Shown here: piece after piece, positions 47,606-59,764 of the stretch
How positions within the stretch are numbered: the stretch's first letter is position 1
Layout of the letters: each line of letters begins with the position of its first letter
Assembly: GCA_028752905.1 (NCBI GenBank)
Contig: JAQNBH010000013.1
Coordinates: 27,896,739 to 27,960,738, forward strand
Length of the DNA stretch: 64,000 bases
Direction: 5' to 3'
From: Cladorhizidae sp. MBARI D1340-BT2
Lineage: Eukaryota; Porifera; Demospongiae; Poecilosclerida; Cladorhizidae
Notes under the pieces: model-generated
The model's input: the letters and a program-made list of their open reading frames with translations, nothing else
What the model was told of the DNA's origin: nothing
Database searches by the model: none
Made by a program: the position numbers and the translations under genes

Positions 47606-48063
47606 AATTGGATACGTTGAAAGGCCTTGCCTGGATGGAGCATTACGCTGGAACCTGCCTTATCATTCAGAAACCAAAAATACAGAGACGGGCTGGAGGC
47701 AATGATTGTGGCTTATTTGCAATTGCAATTGCAACAGCTCTATGCGGTGGGATTAACCCATCACTCATCACCTTTGACCAGAGCAAGATGCGACACCATC
47801 TAGCAATGTCCTTCCAGGAACGAATCTTATTACCTTTCCCATTGAAAGGTCTTAGACGGACTGTGACGTACAAGAGGTTGGACGAAAGAATACCACTTAT
47901 CTGCATATGTAGGCAGCCCCATGACTCTGCCCTTACGGTTGCACAGTGCTGTTCTTCATGTAAGGAATGGTTCCATCAATCTTGTGCTAACATTCCTTCA
48001 TCAGCCATTGCAAACTTACAAGAAGAATGGAATTGCCAGCAATGCAAAGAGAGGAACCTGTAA
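47606..48063 (+). pseudogene. Ginger-like gene, last exon (Ulp1 catalytic Cys and PHD finger)
   Basis: After acceptor ATTGATGCAG the frame is open to TAA at 48061-48063. It contains QRRAGGNDCGLFAIAIATAL, the Q...(N)DCG active-site region of Ulp1/SENP-type cysteine proteases. A PHD finger follows: ICICRQP, CCSSCKEWFHQSC and WNCQQC supply the ordered Cys/His ligands. Ulp1 enzymes process or remove SUMO-like proteins and PHD fingers read histone tails; whether either works in a transposon is unknown. The exon is intact here, although the preceding exon has lost its catalytic His/Asp. Confidence 0.75.
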
Positions 48064-49130
48064 AATATTAAAGAGTAATCTATGAGCTTGTCAACAAGTG
48101 TATAATGTAGTGCAACTCTTGAATTGTGAAATATATTGTGAGTTAATTGGCAAGTTATGAAATTCATGGTCAGTTGTCAATGAGAATTCATAGAATGGGT
48201 TATTCTATAATTATACCACAATACTTGACAGGTGTGATAGCTAACTAAAAATATATTAAGAATGATTCACACTTGGTATTAGATAGAGAAGAGAAAAACA
48301 ATTCCAAGTGAAATTAAAATATCTAACAACCAGATGAAACAGAAATGAACGAGGGTCCTGGGTCAGCATGGGTACCCACCCTACTTGGGACATATAGTCC
48401 CACAGAGCTTGCAAAGGCAGCAGAAGTTAATTGCAATAAAAATATATAAATTATATATAGTGACTGGACTGATAAGTATTAATATGGAGAGAGAATTGAT
48501 GGGCAGAGCTGACTATATTATATACTCTGCTCATCTTTAGCTCTGGACATCACACATTGCCACTTGCCCACAATCACCATAATTTTATGCTAAGAGCTGG
48601 ATTCCAAAACCCAGGGTCTTATGGAGTGAGTGACCAAGGGCTCCAATTTCCAAGGTTGCATCTATGCAATAATTGATCATTGTGTTTCTCCTACTCCTGC
48701 TAATGAGTTCTGTGGGAATTTTTACTGATATTCAACTGCAAATTCCATGCCTTATTCTGATAATTATGGAAGAGGTGTTGTGAAAGATTGTGCACTTCTT
48801 GTTGTACTGTGGGGAGTTTGCTGGTGATAGAGGAAGATTATTGGATATGGTCAAGAGCATTGAAGGGTCTGAGGAGTGGGTGGTATGGAGAAATGATGGA
48901 GAGTAGGTCTAATGTTGGGTAGGTGAGCATATAGCAGGGGTGAAGTGAGGAGGTGTTGGGTATGGTAGACCAAATTGTAATTGTAATGGAAAATGTGTTC
49001 AAGTGGTGGGAGAAGAGGAAACACCTAGGGTCCGGGTCCCATGTCCTTATGTCTTTGGCACCCCCCCCCCCCCCCCCCCCCGCCCCAAAACAAACACTGT
49101 TGTAGTAAGTTCATTTAAAGATTTGCGCAC
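48064..49130. other. 3' noncoding part of the Ginger-like element
   Basis: Noncoding; repeated almost base for base at 50526-51665, which shows it belongs to the element. It includes a long C tract (49060-49082) where the second copy has only a short CTCCCCGCC, a sign of homopolymer expansion. Confidence 0.6.
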
Positions 49131-49328
49131 GCGCATTGGATGAAGTGCGAGTAATAATTATGGCAGTGCGGCATGGAGACCATGCCATATTACTCGCACT
49201 TCCCGCGGGACATGGAAATAAATACCCGCGAATGCGCAGTAGGTAAAGTTTCCCGCGGGACATGGAAATAAATACCCGCGAATGCGCAGTAGGTAAAGTG
49301 CGAGTATATGGCAGTGCGACATGACACC

Positions 49329-51794
49329 AGCACACTGCCGCACTTCATCCGCTGCGCATGCGCATATACTTTATAAGAGGCAAACGTTGGTGTGGTGTCA
49401 ACTCTTGGCCTGCAACCCAACAAACCCTATACTGAGAAACAGAGCGCAGTCATTCTACCTCCAGTCCAACCACCCACACGCACTGTGGACCAGGACCAAC
49501 GACAACCAGAAAAGATCTGGTCTTCACAGACCGAGACAGATTGTTTTGTGACTGGTGCGACCCAGACTGTACTGAGGGTAAATGGCAAATGCCTACCGTG
49601 CCAACAGCTTGTCAGCTGCAGAGAGTTACCCAGAGACTTTCTCACAACTCTCCGATCTGGAGCATGGTTGGAGGACACCCACATTAATGAAGCTCACCCT
49701 ACTTCATGTACAGTTTCCATAGATGGGTGGCCTTCAGCCAGTTCAATATTTGGCACCAGGCAGTGGAGGCTCATTACTGGAACTCCAGTAGAGAATTATG
49801 TGCAGATTATGAATACTGGCGGCCACTGGGTTTGTGATCAAATATAGGAGCATCCAAGGGCACAGTGTTGTTTTATGACAGCCTCCCTACCAGAACCAGT
49901 AAGTCATTGTGTTTAAACTATGTCAGCTAAAACCCAGTGATTTTTTATTTGTTATTATTTGTTTGATATGTTTTCTTCAAGTCGGGTGAATGGAATTGAG
50001 GACTACGTACAGTAATTTTGATATTACACCTTAATATATACATGCTTTAATATATCTGTTCTTATCATTGATGCAGAATTGGATACGTTGAAAGGCCTTG
50101 CCTGGATGGAGCATTACGCTGGAACCTACCTTATCATTCAGAAACCAAAAATACAGAGACAGGCTGGAGGCAATGATTGTGGCTTATTTGCAATTGCAAT
50201 TGCAACAGCTCTATGCAGTGGGATTAACCCATCACTCATCACCTTTGACCAGAGCAAGATGCAACACCATCTATATAGCAATGTCCTTCCAGGAACGAAT
50301 CTTACTACCTTTCCCATTGAAAGGTCTTAGACGGACTGTAGGTTGGACGAAAGAATACGACTTATCTGCATATGTAGGCAGCCCCATGACTCTGCCCTTA
50401 TGGTTGTACAGTGCTGTTCATGTAAGGAATGGTTCCATCAATCTTGTGCTAACATTCCTTCATCAGCCATTGCAAACTTACAAGAAGAATGGAATTTCCA
50501 ACAATGCAAAGACAGAAGCCTGTAAAATATTAAGAGTAATCTATTAGCTTGTCAACAAGTATATAATGTAGTGCATCTCTTGAATTGTTCTTGAATTGTT
50601 AAATATATTGTGAGTTACTTGCCATTTGGCAAGTTATGAAATTCATGGTCAGTTGTCAATGAGAATTCATAGAATGGGTTTTCCTATAATTATACCACAA
50701 CACTTGACAAGTGCTATCGCATGCCATATAGTTAACTAAAAACTATATTGCTATATATGTAAGAATAATTCACACTTGGTATTAGAAAGAGAAGAGAAAA
50801 ACAATTCGAGTGAAATTAAAATTATCTAACAAGCAGATGAAATGGAAATGAACGAGGGTCCTGGGTCAGCTTGGGTACCCACCCTACTTGGGACATATAT
50901 AGTCCCACAGAGCTTGCAAAAGGCAACAGAAGTTAATTAAGGATAGTAATAAAAATATATAAATTATATATATGGAGAGAGAATTTATGGGCAGAGCTGA
51001 CTATATATATACTCTGCTCATCTTTAGCTCTGGACATCACACAGGAGCATACCATTGCCACTTTCCCACCATCACCATAATTTTATGCTAAGAGCTTGTA
51101 TATACAGGATTCCAAAACCCAGACAGGGTCTTATGGAGTGAGTGACCAAGGGCTCCAATTTCCATGGTAATAAGACCCTGCATCTGTGCAATAATTTATC
51201 ATTGTGTTTCTCCTACTCCTGCTAATGAGTTCTGTGGGAATTTTGTACTGATATTCAACTGCAAATTTCATGCCTTATTCTGATAATTATGGAAGATGTA
51301 TATATAGAAGATTGTGCACTTCTTGTTGTACTGTGGGGAGTTTGCTGGTGATAGAGGAAGATTATTGGATATGGTCAAGAGCATTGATGGGTCTGAGGAG
51401 TGGGTGGTATGGAGAAATGATGGAGAGTAGGTCTAATGTTGGGGTGAGCATAGAGCAGGGGTGAAGGAGGAGGTGTGGTATGGCTGGGGTGAGCACATAG
51501 CAGGGGTGAAGGAGGAGGTGTTGGGTATGGTAGACCAAATTGTAATTGTAATGGAAAATGTGTTCAAGTGGTGGGAGAAGAGGAAACACCTAGGGTCCCA
51601 TGTCCTTATGTCTTTGGCACCTCCCCGCCACAAAACAAACACTGTTGTAATAAGTACATTCGTCTTAAAGATTTGCGCACGCGCATTGGATGAATGCGAG
51701 TAATATGGCAGTGCGCATGGAGACCATGCGGGACATAAGGAAATTTATTTGCGCATGCGCAGTAGGTAAAGTGTGAGTAATATGGCATGACACC
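49329..51794 (+). mobile_element. Second, internally deleted Ginger-like copy in tandem
   Basis: It starts with a worn left-end sequence (CACTTCATCCGCTGCGCATG, 49342-49361) that jumps directly to the protease half of the gene (49386 onward, matching 47093 onward). It ends with a good right end (read inward from 51794: GGTGTCATGCCATATTACTC, ACACTTTACCTACTGCGCAT). The whole integrase part is missing. The shared right-hand sequence makes the pair a head-to-tail array. Confidence 0.7.
49386..50525 (+). pseudogene. Copy of Ulp1-protease/PHD gene part, frameshifted
   Basis: It parallels 47093-48063. It retains the block lost from the main copy: MNTGGHWVC with the catalytic His, then (after a frameshift) GASKGTVLFYDSLPTR with the catalytic Asp and a donor CCAG|TAAGT-like end near 49900. 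Its last exon (50077-50525) has GGNDCGLFAIAIATAL and the PHD ligands CICRQP, CSCKEWFHQSC, QQC. Defects include a 2-bp deletion after HINEA, a 1-bp loss after GHWVC, a 4-bp TATA insertion near 50273 and a ~10-bp deletion near 50339. Confidence 0.7.
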
Positions 51795-51914
51795 GGGATG
51801 GGATATACAACCCCAACAGTCCAACTGTATAAAAAAAATATTAAAAAATCGTATGAAGTTTTAATTTGCTTATACTGCCAACAGGAAGGATGAGTAGACT
51901 CGGTGGATGCCATG

Positions 51915-52088
51915 GGCGATGGAAGTAGACAGAGGAAGGGTGGTGTGGGAGCATCTAGTGAGATGTATAGAGTATGCAGCTGAAGTGTGATGGACAGTTG
52001 GATGTAATGGATGCAACAAGTTGGAGCTGGCACAGATAAGGGTGGGTGGTAAGAGGTTGTTGGGAAGTAATACAGTAGCTAGTAGCAG
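51915..52088 (+). mobile_element. LINE fragment, same family as 35090-36720
   Basis: GGAAGTAGACAGAGGAAG and GTGTGGGAGC.TCTAGTGAGA align with 35840-35885 and continue for about 170 bp. It is wedged between the Ginger-like end and the next LINE. Confidence 0.7.
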
Positions 52089-52094
52089 TGGAAT

Positions 52095-54650
52095 TCCCAT
52101 CCATCTCTGCGCTTGAACTTCTAATTATCTCAATTAAACTTCAAAATTCATCCTTCCTTTTTGCCCATTTTATCGCCCACCTTCACTAACTGACCATCTA
52201 GATCATTTACTTGCCTCACTTGCTGCTCTTCCCTCCATCCCCCACCTTTCCACAAAGGAACTTATTCTGCTTGGGGACTTTAATGTTAATTTTTTGTTAC
52301 CTTCACTGCTTCTCGATAAGATCCACGCAATAGCTGACCTTTTTTCTCTCAATCAAATTATCCACTATCCAACTCACTACTCCCATACTGGTGTCCCCTT
52401 TATCATTGATCTTGTGTACGTACCCTCCAACCTTACTCCCACCGGCTGTGAAGTTTCTCCTCCTGTATCAAACTCAGACCACAAACTCCATCCTCTCCTG
52501 TATCAAACTCAGACCACAAACTCCATCCTCTTCTCCCTCCCTCTCATTTCTGATTCTCCATCTCCCTCACCTCCTCATCGAGTCTGGTTATATGACAGAG
52601 CAGACTTCTCTCAAGCTAACGACCTAATTAATATCATTCCCTGGGATACCATCCTCCCCCCCTTAGACACTGAATCCTCTTGGCTCATATTTTACTCGCA
52701 TCATGCACAAATCTAATAAGCTAGTTTATCCTACAACCCGCTCTACCCCTCCCTGGATCTCCTACTCCATTCTCAAACAAATCAAAATTATAAATAGATT
52801 ATACTCCTCTGCTAAATCACTCAGATCTGCTGATGGGCAGTCTATCGCCGTTGCCGTAACCATACTCTTTCACTCCTCCGTTCAGCAAAACACTTCTTCT
52901 TCCAAAGACTATCATCTTTTCCCAACTCTAGTTCTTTTTGGAGAGAAATAAAGAAATTAGGTTAAAAAAACATCTTGCATTCCATCTCTTACTTACCAAG
53001 ATCAAACTTGTGCTGCTTCCCCTCAGTCTAAAGCCAAGGTTCTAAATCACTTCTTCTCAAGCTGTTTTAATAAGTCTTCTTCGCCCCTCTGTAATCACAC
53101 ACCATCTCCTCCGCCCTTCCCTTGCCCACCCGAGCTCCTCTCTCTGCTCACCGGACGAGATTGTAAGTCTTCTAACTTGCATTCCCTCTGAGAAATCAAC
53201 TGGCCCTGATTCTATCTCTGCCAGAATGCTTAGATCCACAGCTGCATCCATATCAATTCCTCTTTCTCTATCTTTAATTCCTCCCTCTCTACTGGTGCAC
53301 TACCCACTGACTGGAAGTATTCCTTTGTAATTCCTATCCCAAAAACATCTCCACCCTCGTCTTTCCCCAAGGATTATCGTCCAATCTCCTTATTATCCCT
53401 AATAAGCAAGGCATTAGAACGCCACATATCTATCTAACTATTTACACAAACTTATCACCAAAGATGTTTTGTCAAACATTCAGTTCAGATTTCACCCAGG
53501 TCTGTCTACTGAAATAGCAATACTTAACATAACTCAATCCTGGTTTGCTTCCCTGGATGCCCACAAGTCAGTCTGTGCAGTCTTTCTAGACATCAAGAAA
53601 GCTTTTGACTCGGTGCCGCATAGACCACTTTTAACACTCTGTCCTCACTTAATATTCCTTCTCACCTCCTCTGTTGGCTCACTTCCTATCTTTACGGCCC
53701 CATCACAGAGTGTCGCTATCTCTGGTGCTCTCTCTTCTTCGTTTCATGCATCCTCTGAAGTACCTCAAGGATCTATTCTTGGTCCTCTTCTCTTTGTTCT
53801 TTACATTAACGACATTGCAAAGCTCCCACTCTCGACATCTTCTACACTTACTCTCTATGCAGACGACATCCTCTTCTCCCATCCCTTCTCGTCCACCTCT
53901 TCCTTAGATTCAGTGCAATCAGACATTGACATTTTATCATCATGGCTATCTTCCCATCTCCTAATAATTAACCCTAATAAGAGCAAGTACATGATGATCT
54001 CTCATAAACCCCTCACATCATCATACTCTGCTGTATTAGTCCAATAGTACTCCCCTTGATCTTGTCACTTCATTTACATACTAAGGAGCAACTTTCACCT
54101 GTAACCTCTCCTGGAACCTGCACATTAGCAAGGTATGAACTAATTTATTATTAATTTATCGCAACTTTTACTCATCCTCTCATATGCTAATTAAACTTTA
54201 CACAACATTGGTTCTCCCTCATCTAAGTTACTGTTCCTCTGTGTGGTCACCTCCTCCCTCTTCTTGTAATTCAAAATCCTTAGAACACATTCAGCACTTT
54301 ACACTCAGACTCTGTATATACTCACCAATGGACTTCTGACTATGCATCCAACCTCTCCACTTTTAAACTTCCAACACTCTCAAATAGACATGCTCGGGCC
54401 AAGCTTCTTCTAATTTACACAATTACATCCATTTTCCTCCAGACTCAATCCAATTAACTCCTACTCTGCTCATGTCTTCTCGTCAATACCACCCATCGAA
54501 CATCATAATCCCATTCTTCCGCACTGCATCCATGCAGTCTTCCTTCATTCCCTCCACCACAGCTCTTTGGAACTCGCTCCCAACCTCCATTAGATCCTCG
54601 TCCTCACTCTCTTCCTTCAAACGATTTATTAAACAATTCTTAGCCTAACT
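52095..54650 (+). pseudogene. Decayed LINE with AP endonuclease and reverse transcriptase (CR1/L2-like)
   Basis: The endonuclease part (52150-52490) has FYRPPS-like sequence, LILLGDFNVNF and a NSDHK motif. After a gap, the reverse transcriptase part (53320-54047) has FRFHPGLSTEIAILNITQ, DIKKAFDSVPH, VPQGSILGPLLFVLYINDI and the YADDILF catalytic motif. The C-terminal part ends FKRFIKQFLA at about 54645. Several shifts and stops separate these blocks. Within the endonuclease part a ~34-bp tandem duplication (TCAAACTCAGACCACAAACT twice, 52468-52530) is present. Clade assignment is by motif style only. Confidence 0.8.
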
Positions 54651-54684
54651 TCAATCATTTTTCTACCTTAGATATGCCAGCTAA

Positions 54685-55620
54685 ACCTACAAAATGGGGG
54701 TAAAGATGTAGATTTTCAGTGATGCCACCAATGCTTACATTCACAATTTCTCTATCTATACCGGAAAAGATTCAAGCTCAATAATTTCACAAAATGGCTT
54801 AGCATATGATGTGGTGACAAAGTTGCTAAGTTGCATCTGGGGTATTCTGTATAATTATGTTGACAATTTCTACAAGCCCTCAACTATTCAAAGACGTGTA
54901 TGCTGTGAGGACTACAGCAAGTGGAACTGTAAGAACAAACTGTAAACACTTTCCTAAGGAGCTCACATCTAAGGACATCCCAAAGCCTCCAAGAGGTATT
55001 ATAACTGCCTTTTTCAGCCATCATGAAGTTCTTACAGCTGTTCTATGGTGGTATGATAATAAAGATGTGTATGCTTTGTCTACCTAGTGATGCATTGACC
55101 TCGTGTCATCGTAAACATGAGGGTAAAACAACAATCATATGCTGTCCAACGATCAGGTCAAACTAGAATGCATTCATGGGTGGTGTCGATCTAACCAACC
55201 AACATCTCTGCTATTTTTCAATTGGTTGCAAAACAATGAAATGGTGGTGGCATATATTCTGGCGTATGCATGATAATGAATGCTTTTATCACAACAATGA
55301 TCCAACGATATGTAAACTATGGATCAATAAACTGTTTCGAACAGTACTTTCCTATGCACTTGTATCTAAACTTGTAGCAGAGCGATGCATATTGAGGAGT
55401 CCAGCAAAGTCAACAGAACAGCGGCTCAGAGGAAAACATTTCCCCTATAGAGCTTCTGAAAGAAAGAGGTGCAGAGTATGTGCATATAAAAGACTTACTC
55501 TAAGAGGAAAGATACAAGGACACGAAAACAAAAGTTTGGTGTCCAAAGTGTGAGGAGCATCTTGGTTTGGGCAGATGCTTTGAACTGTACAACACTAGGT
55601 TTCAGAATCGCAAGTATTAG
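54685..55620 (+). pseudogene. Second piggyBac transposase, 5'-truncated and broken
   Basis: Pieces in order: KPTKWG, then DATNAYIHNFSIYTGKDSSS, VDNFYTSPQLFKD with the second catalytic Asp, and MGGVDLTNQH with the third (55176). WWWHIFWRM follows, then a zinc-ribbon tail RCRVCAYKRL ... VWCPKCEEHLGLGRCFELYN, reached by a frameshift near 55525. The part with the first catalytic Asp is absent: the preceding LINE ends within ~40 bp. The sequence is clearly different from the element at 41452-44750. Confidence 0.78.
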
Positions 55621-55849
55621 TTTTTATATAAAATTATATTGATGTAATTGTGTGACGTCATATTTAATTTTATGAAGTCATTGACCACAACAAATGATTT
55701 CATATTCAATTTGTTAAAAGATGAACTATAATGTTCCTATACCTATCTTCAATAGTTTTGGAGATATAGCACATCAAACAAACCTATGCCAAAAGTATAC
55801 AATTTTTGAACCCTGCAGTGTAAAAGTCTGAGAGGTTTATGAGTAGATA

Positions 55850-56760
55850 AATGGTGATGGATTTAGGGCACTTTCCTAGATTTGTTGCAAACTTTATTGA
55901 TGTGCTTATTTCAGGAAAGGTTCACGGCAAAAGTAATTCCTAAGTATGTAAATAAGGAGAAGTTCAAGGGGAGTGCTGTTAATAAATGGGGAGGCTAAGA
56001 AGGTGAGGTTTTTTTTAGTAACAATCATGTAATTGCTCTTATTAGGGTTAATCTTGAGGAAATGGGAGGATAGCCAGAATGATTAGATCAACCCATTATC
56101 AAATTCAACTACATTATGTTAAATAAAGAAGTGAAAGAGAAGGGTGGTTAGACTGCATAGAGAGTAAGGGTAGAAGATTGAAAAAGTGGGAGCTTTGAAA
56201 CATCATTACTGTAAGAGAGTGAAGAGAAATGGACCATGAATAGAAGTTCTTTGGGTGACTACACGTGTGGAATTGTGAGCACAAGCCAACGTTGGGCAAC
56301 ATAAAAGGTGCAGTTTCAGTAGAGAACCCTGGACAAAACATAAATTGCTTGTTCTATTTTGTGCAGTTATACGCTCATGCAATTAAGTAATTAGATTAGT
56401 TTTGTTCTATATTACAGTGCGTAAAGGTATGGAATGAAAGAGATTGGAGGTGACAAATAAGGGAATGCTTCAGTGAGCACTGCACTGGTGGTGAGGGAAG
56501 AATTGAAAATGAGATAAAGAAGCACTGAAATGGTGAACTGTGGATTTAAACATTTATCCAGAGGTATGTGGTCCGGTCAGTTTAGTTGGATAGATTTCTC
56601 ATCTGGTGAGCATTGGAGCTCACGAGGAAAAGGGGAAGGAGGAGGAGAGGATCAATGGTTACAGAGTGGGTGGGAGGGAGGGGGAGGGAGGGGGGCTAAC
56701 TTGTTAAAATAGGTGGAAAAGTAGTGCTTATTAATCTGCAGAAGCACAAGTCTGCCCTTG
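55850..56760 (-). mobile_element. Reverse-oriented LINE fragment, same family as 52095-54650
   Basis: Read on the minus strand, segments match the RT part of the plus-strand LINE: CAAAGCTCCCACT, ACCCTTACTCTCTATGCAG, CATTTCCTCAAGATTAACCC, TAATAAGAGCAA. They are in the same order but with large internal deletions; a further weak match (CTCACCAGATGAGA) extends to about 56620. Plus-strand frames here are meaningless. Confidence 0.6.
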
Positions 56761-57264
56761 GAATGTGAGAATGGCGATACAAGATGATCCTCCAATATCG
56801 TTATTTTATCGGAGGGTGACCTGATATCAGGAAATCCATGTGAACTGGCAGAGAAGTATAATGTATTTCTAACTCTTGAGAAGGGAATGAGAGATGCTTG
56901 GGTAGAGTGGTGTGGAGTCTTATGTATAATTCACTTTTTTTGTTTACCAATAGCCAATTAAACATACATTTTGTGGTTGTTTTTAATGAATACTTGGATA
57001 TTTATCAGAGTGATATAGGAATGGTTTACATAACATTTTTTCTTCTTATTGTTATTGTGTTGTTGTTACTGTTATCATTGTGTTTTTTTGCTTCTGTATT
57101 TTTGTGGTATAGTTAACATTAAAATATATTTAATATAATGTATATACAGCTATGTATATATTATAATGCTAAACATTAAAAAAAAAGGCAATAGTTATAT
57201 ATACTATGAAACTATACAACAATGCAAGTTATTAAACAGTTTTATATATGTCAAATATATCTGT
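56761..57264. other. 3' flank of the kinase gene, no other gene
   Basis: AT-rich DNA immediately downstream (minus strand) of the kinase stop codon. It probably includes the 3' UTR; no clear AATAAA signal could be fixed. Confidence 0.4.
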
Positions 57265-57443
57265 TTATGTAGAGCTCTCCATTATCTCATTTTCCATGTT
57301 ATTTGGATGTATTTCAATGCTGGTTGAGAACCTGGTAACGTCAGGCATGACATTACACTCTAAATCCAGCCCACGTTGTCTAGGGAAGTTACTCACCACT
57401 AGTACTTCACAGGTGTCAGCTTCACCAGTATTGGCAGAGAGTT
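57265..57443 (-). CDS. Protein tyrosine kinase, terminal exon (C-terminal tail)
   Basis: Acceptor TACGTATCCTTAG, then two bases and 58 codons to TAA (57267-57265). The start completes the split codon left by 59280-59419, giving ...VLESQE|ELSANTGEADTCEV. The tail ends NPNNMENEIMESST-like and is acidic, without a known domain. Several Ser/Thr and no SH2 or SH3 signature are seen. Exon assignment rests on phase match and position. Confidence 0.6.
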
Positions 57444-57479
57444 CTAAGGATACGTATAAAGTAAGATATGATAATAGTA

Positions 57480-58032
<553 letters not shown>

Positions 58033-59279
58033 AATAGACAAGGTCGGAAGAGACAAGGAACTGTTAGTGAGGGAGACAATTGCACATGAGCCTAACACCA
58101 GAGTGTTAGCGGTTCAATCGAGATTGTGAAATGGACTTTCCTGGCTAGTGGCTACTGGGTGGCCACTCTGAAGAGCCTCAACTTGAAACTACAACTACCA
58201 TAATTTTCTGTATTCAGTAACTTATATACTTTTATTCATCACCTTTTTTATGTGTTGTTAGTTGTACTATATAGTGGTATTAGAAATCTCTATTATTTTG
58301 TTGTTGTTATATTTGATTTTATTTATTTCATTATTTATTTCTTCTTATTATATTTTATATTTATTTATTATAGTTATTATTTTATTATTATTTATTATGA
58401 AGAACCAGCCAAGTGAAGAAAGGTGAATGTACAAGAAACTGCGAGACAGTTGTGAAAGTTGTGATGAAGCTAAACTGTCAAGTATGCACAAAGTCAGCGA
58501 CAGGATCATAGGAAGTAGGGTGGACAGTGACAAATGGATACATGGAGCAGATTCTATATGAACTACCAACATTCCCAAACATACACAAAGGTGCCTCTGT
58601 GGAAGGCTTATACATGCTTTTCAGACTTGCCACTGGTAGTAACCTATCCATGAGCACCCCCTGAGTACAAATAAACACTAGGCAGAAAGAGCAAAGAGAT
58701 ATAGTTTAGTGCTGACCCTCTACAGTCTAGTTTGGCTGATATGACTGATGTAAATTTTAGGAGAATGGGCTGTGTTCCAAAACCATCTTATGTTCTCCTG
58801 TCATTATGTTCTCCTAGTTTGGCTATTATGGCTGAAGCTTGTGGGTGTATGGCATGACACCAAGCAGTGGGTGGGCCTATGGACCCCAAACCCAGACCAT
58901 GCCATACCTCTCGTAAGGTGAACCTCTACCTTTTCTTGTCCCCCCTCCTTGAATTATCTGTGTGAGTGGCAAAGAAAAGTAACACACACACACATACAGA
59001 CAGACAGACAGACAAGGGAGAGAGAGAGATAAAATGCCAGAGATATATTTCTGTTAACTGCTGCCGAAGTTGTGTTAATGAAGAACACTCAGATAACTGA
59101 CAACATACAACTTGCAAATTTTGACCATGAATACCTGAAGTCACATGCCATCTATATACCCAAAGCTAGCAAACTTGTTCTATTAAAGCTACCAGTAAGA
59201 TGTTTGTCTGAACAGTCATACCATTAAGCTACAAAGTGTGGTGGATTTCTTATCTAATGTCTACATGTAACTAATGTAC
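58033..59279. other. Kinase intron; no gene assigned
   Basis: A minus-strand open block at 58478-58660 (RLLPVASLKSMYKPSTEAPL) looks coding-like but is out of phase with the kinase donor. A CA/CAGA microsatellite lies at 58983-59014. Confidence 0.4.
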
Positions 59280-59419
59280 CTTCCTGTGACTCTAGAACCA
59301 TATCCATTTCCATGTGTCCAGACATGGCTTGTAATCTTGACTCCCAGAGAAAGGAAAGCTCTTGAAAGGATGGTCTGTCCTCAGGAGATTGCTTCCAGCA
59401 TCTATTAATTATGATGTAA
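59280..59419 (-). CDS. Protein tyrosine kinase, exon with subdomain XI
   Basis: Acceptor TTTTGTTGTAG; donor CAGGAAG|GTACAT. One base completes the codon from 63495-63637 to give EI|YIIINRCWKQSPEDRPSFQE. This is the invariant C-W-x6-R-P-S-F signature that closes the tyrosine kinase catalytic domain (Arg of subdomain XI present). The alternative acceptor at 59402 would delete the Y-x-x-x-x-x-C-W lead-in, so 59419 is preferred. A ~30-residue non-catalytic tail follows. Confidence 0.85.
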
Positions 59420-59764
59420 CTACAACAAAACAAAATAAAAATTGGTAATAATAGCTACATTGAAATGCACAAGATGTTCAAGAATATTTCAATGCTACTC
59501 TCACTTGCCAAGAGTTAATTCATCAGATGCCCCATGATCTAGTTACCTTGTTTTGTACTATGCAGTGGCACATGAAAATGGGTATAAAAACATCAGCTAA
59601 TGTATGGTTTGTATGCTGGTAGACAACTAAGCAAAACATTGCCCGGGGAAAAAACAGGGTATAAATAAGAGAAACTCATCACAGAACAGAATTCGGTGGT
59701 GGGCAATAAAATTGTATGAGAAAAGGAATGAAATAGAAACTTCTTTTTGAAGCCGACTGCTAAG
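59420..59764. other. Kinase intron, no gene
   Basis: Unique AT-rich sequence between the kinase exon and the 46-bp array. Confidence 0.5.

Larger units (their letters stand above)
38878..49328 (+). mobile_element. Ginger-like DNA transposon, main copy, interrupted by piggyBac
   Basis: The terminal inverted repeats are long. The left end GGTGTCGTGTCAT...GCACTGCCATATA.TACTCGCACTT.ACC.ACTGCGCA matches the right end read inward from 49328 (GGTGTCATGTCGCACTGCCA, TATACTCGCACTTTACCTAC, TGCGCA). Inside is an intron-containing gene encoding an H2C2 finger, a retroviral-type integrase core, a GPY/F motif, a Ulp1-type protease and a PHD finger. That domain set is described for Ginger transposons, whose transposase is related to Ty3/gypsy integrases. 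A near-duplicate pair of ~65-bp subterminal blocks (49200-49300, CCCGCGGGACATGGAAATAA) lies at the right end. No clear target duplication was found. The 5.1 kb intron between 39777 and 44914 holds the piggyBac element. Confidence 0.75.

Noticed and set aside
38878..48063. Ty3/gypsy LTR retrotransposon as explanation for the integrase
   Set aside because: No long terminal repeats, gag, protease or reverse transcriptase; instead inverted ends, introns, and Ulp1/PHD domains, as in Ginger elements.
58080..58150. GGTTCAATC-like box suggesting a tRNA gene
   Set aside because: No matching acceptor stem, D-arm or anticodon arm could be folded around it.
58478..58660. Minus-strand open block after a CTCAG acceptor as an alternative kinase 3' exon
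   Set aside because: It reads in phase 0 while the kinase donor at 59280 is phase 1; the phase-correct reading meets TAG within five codons.
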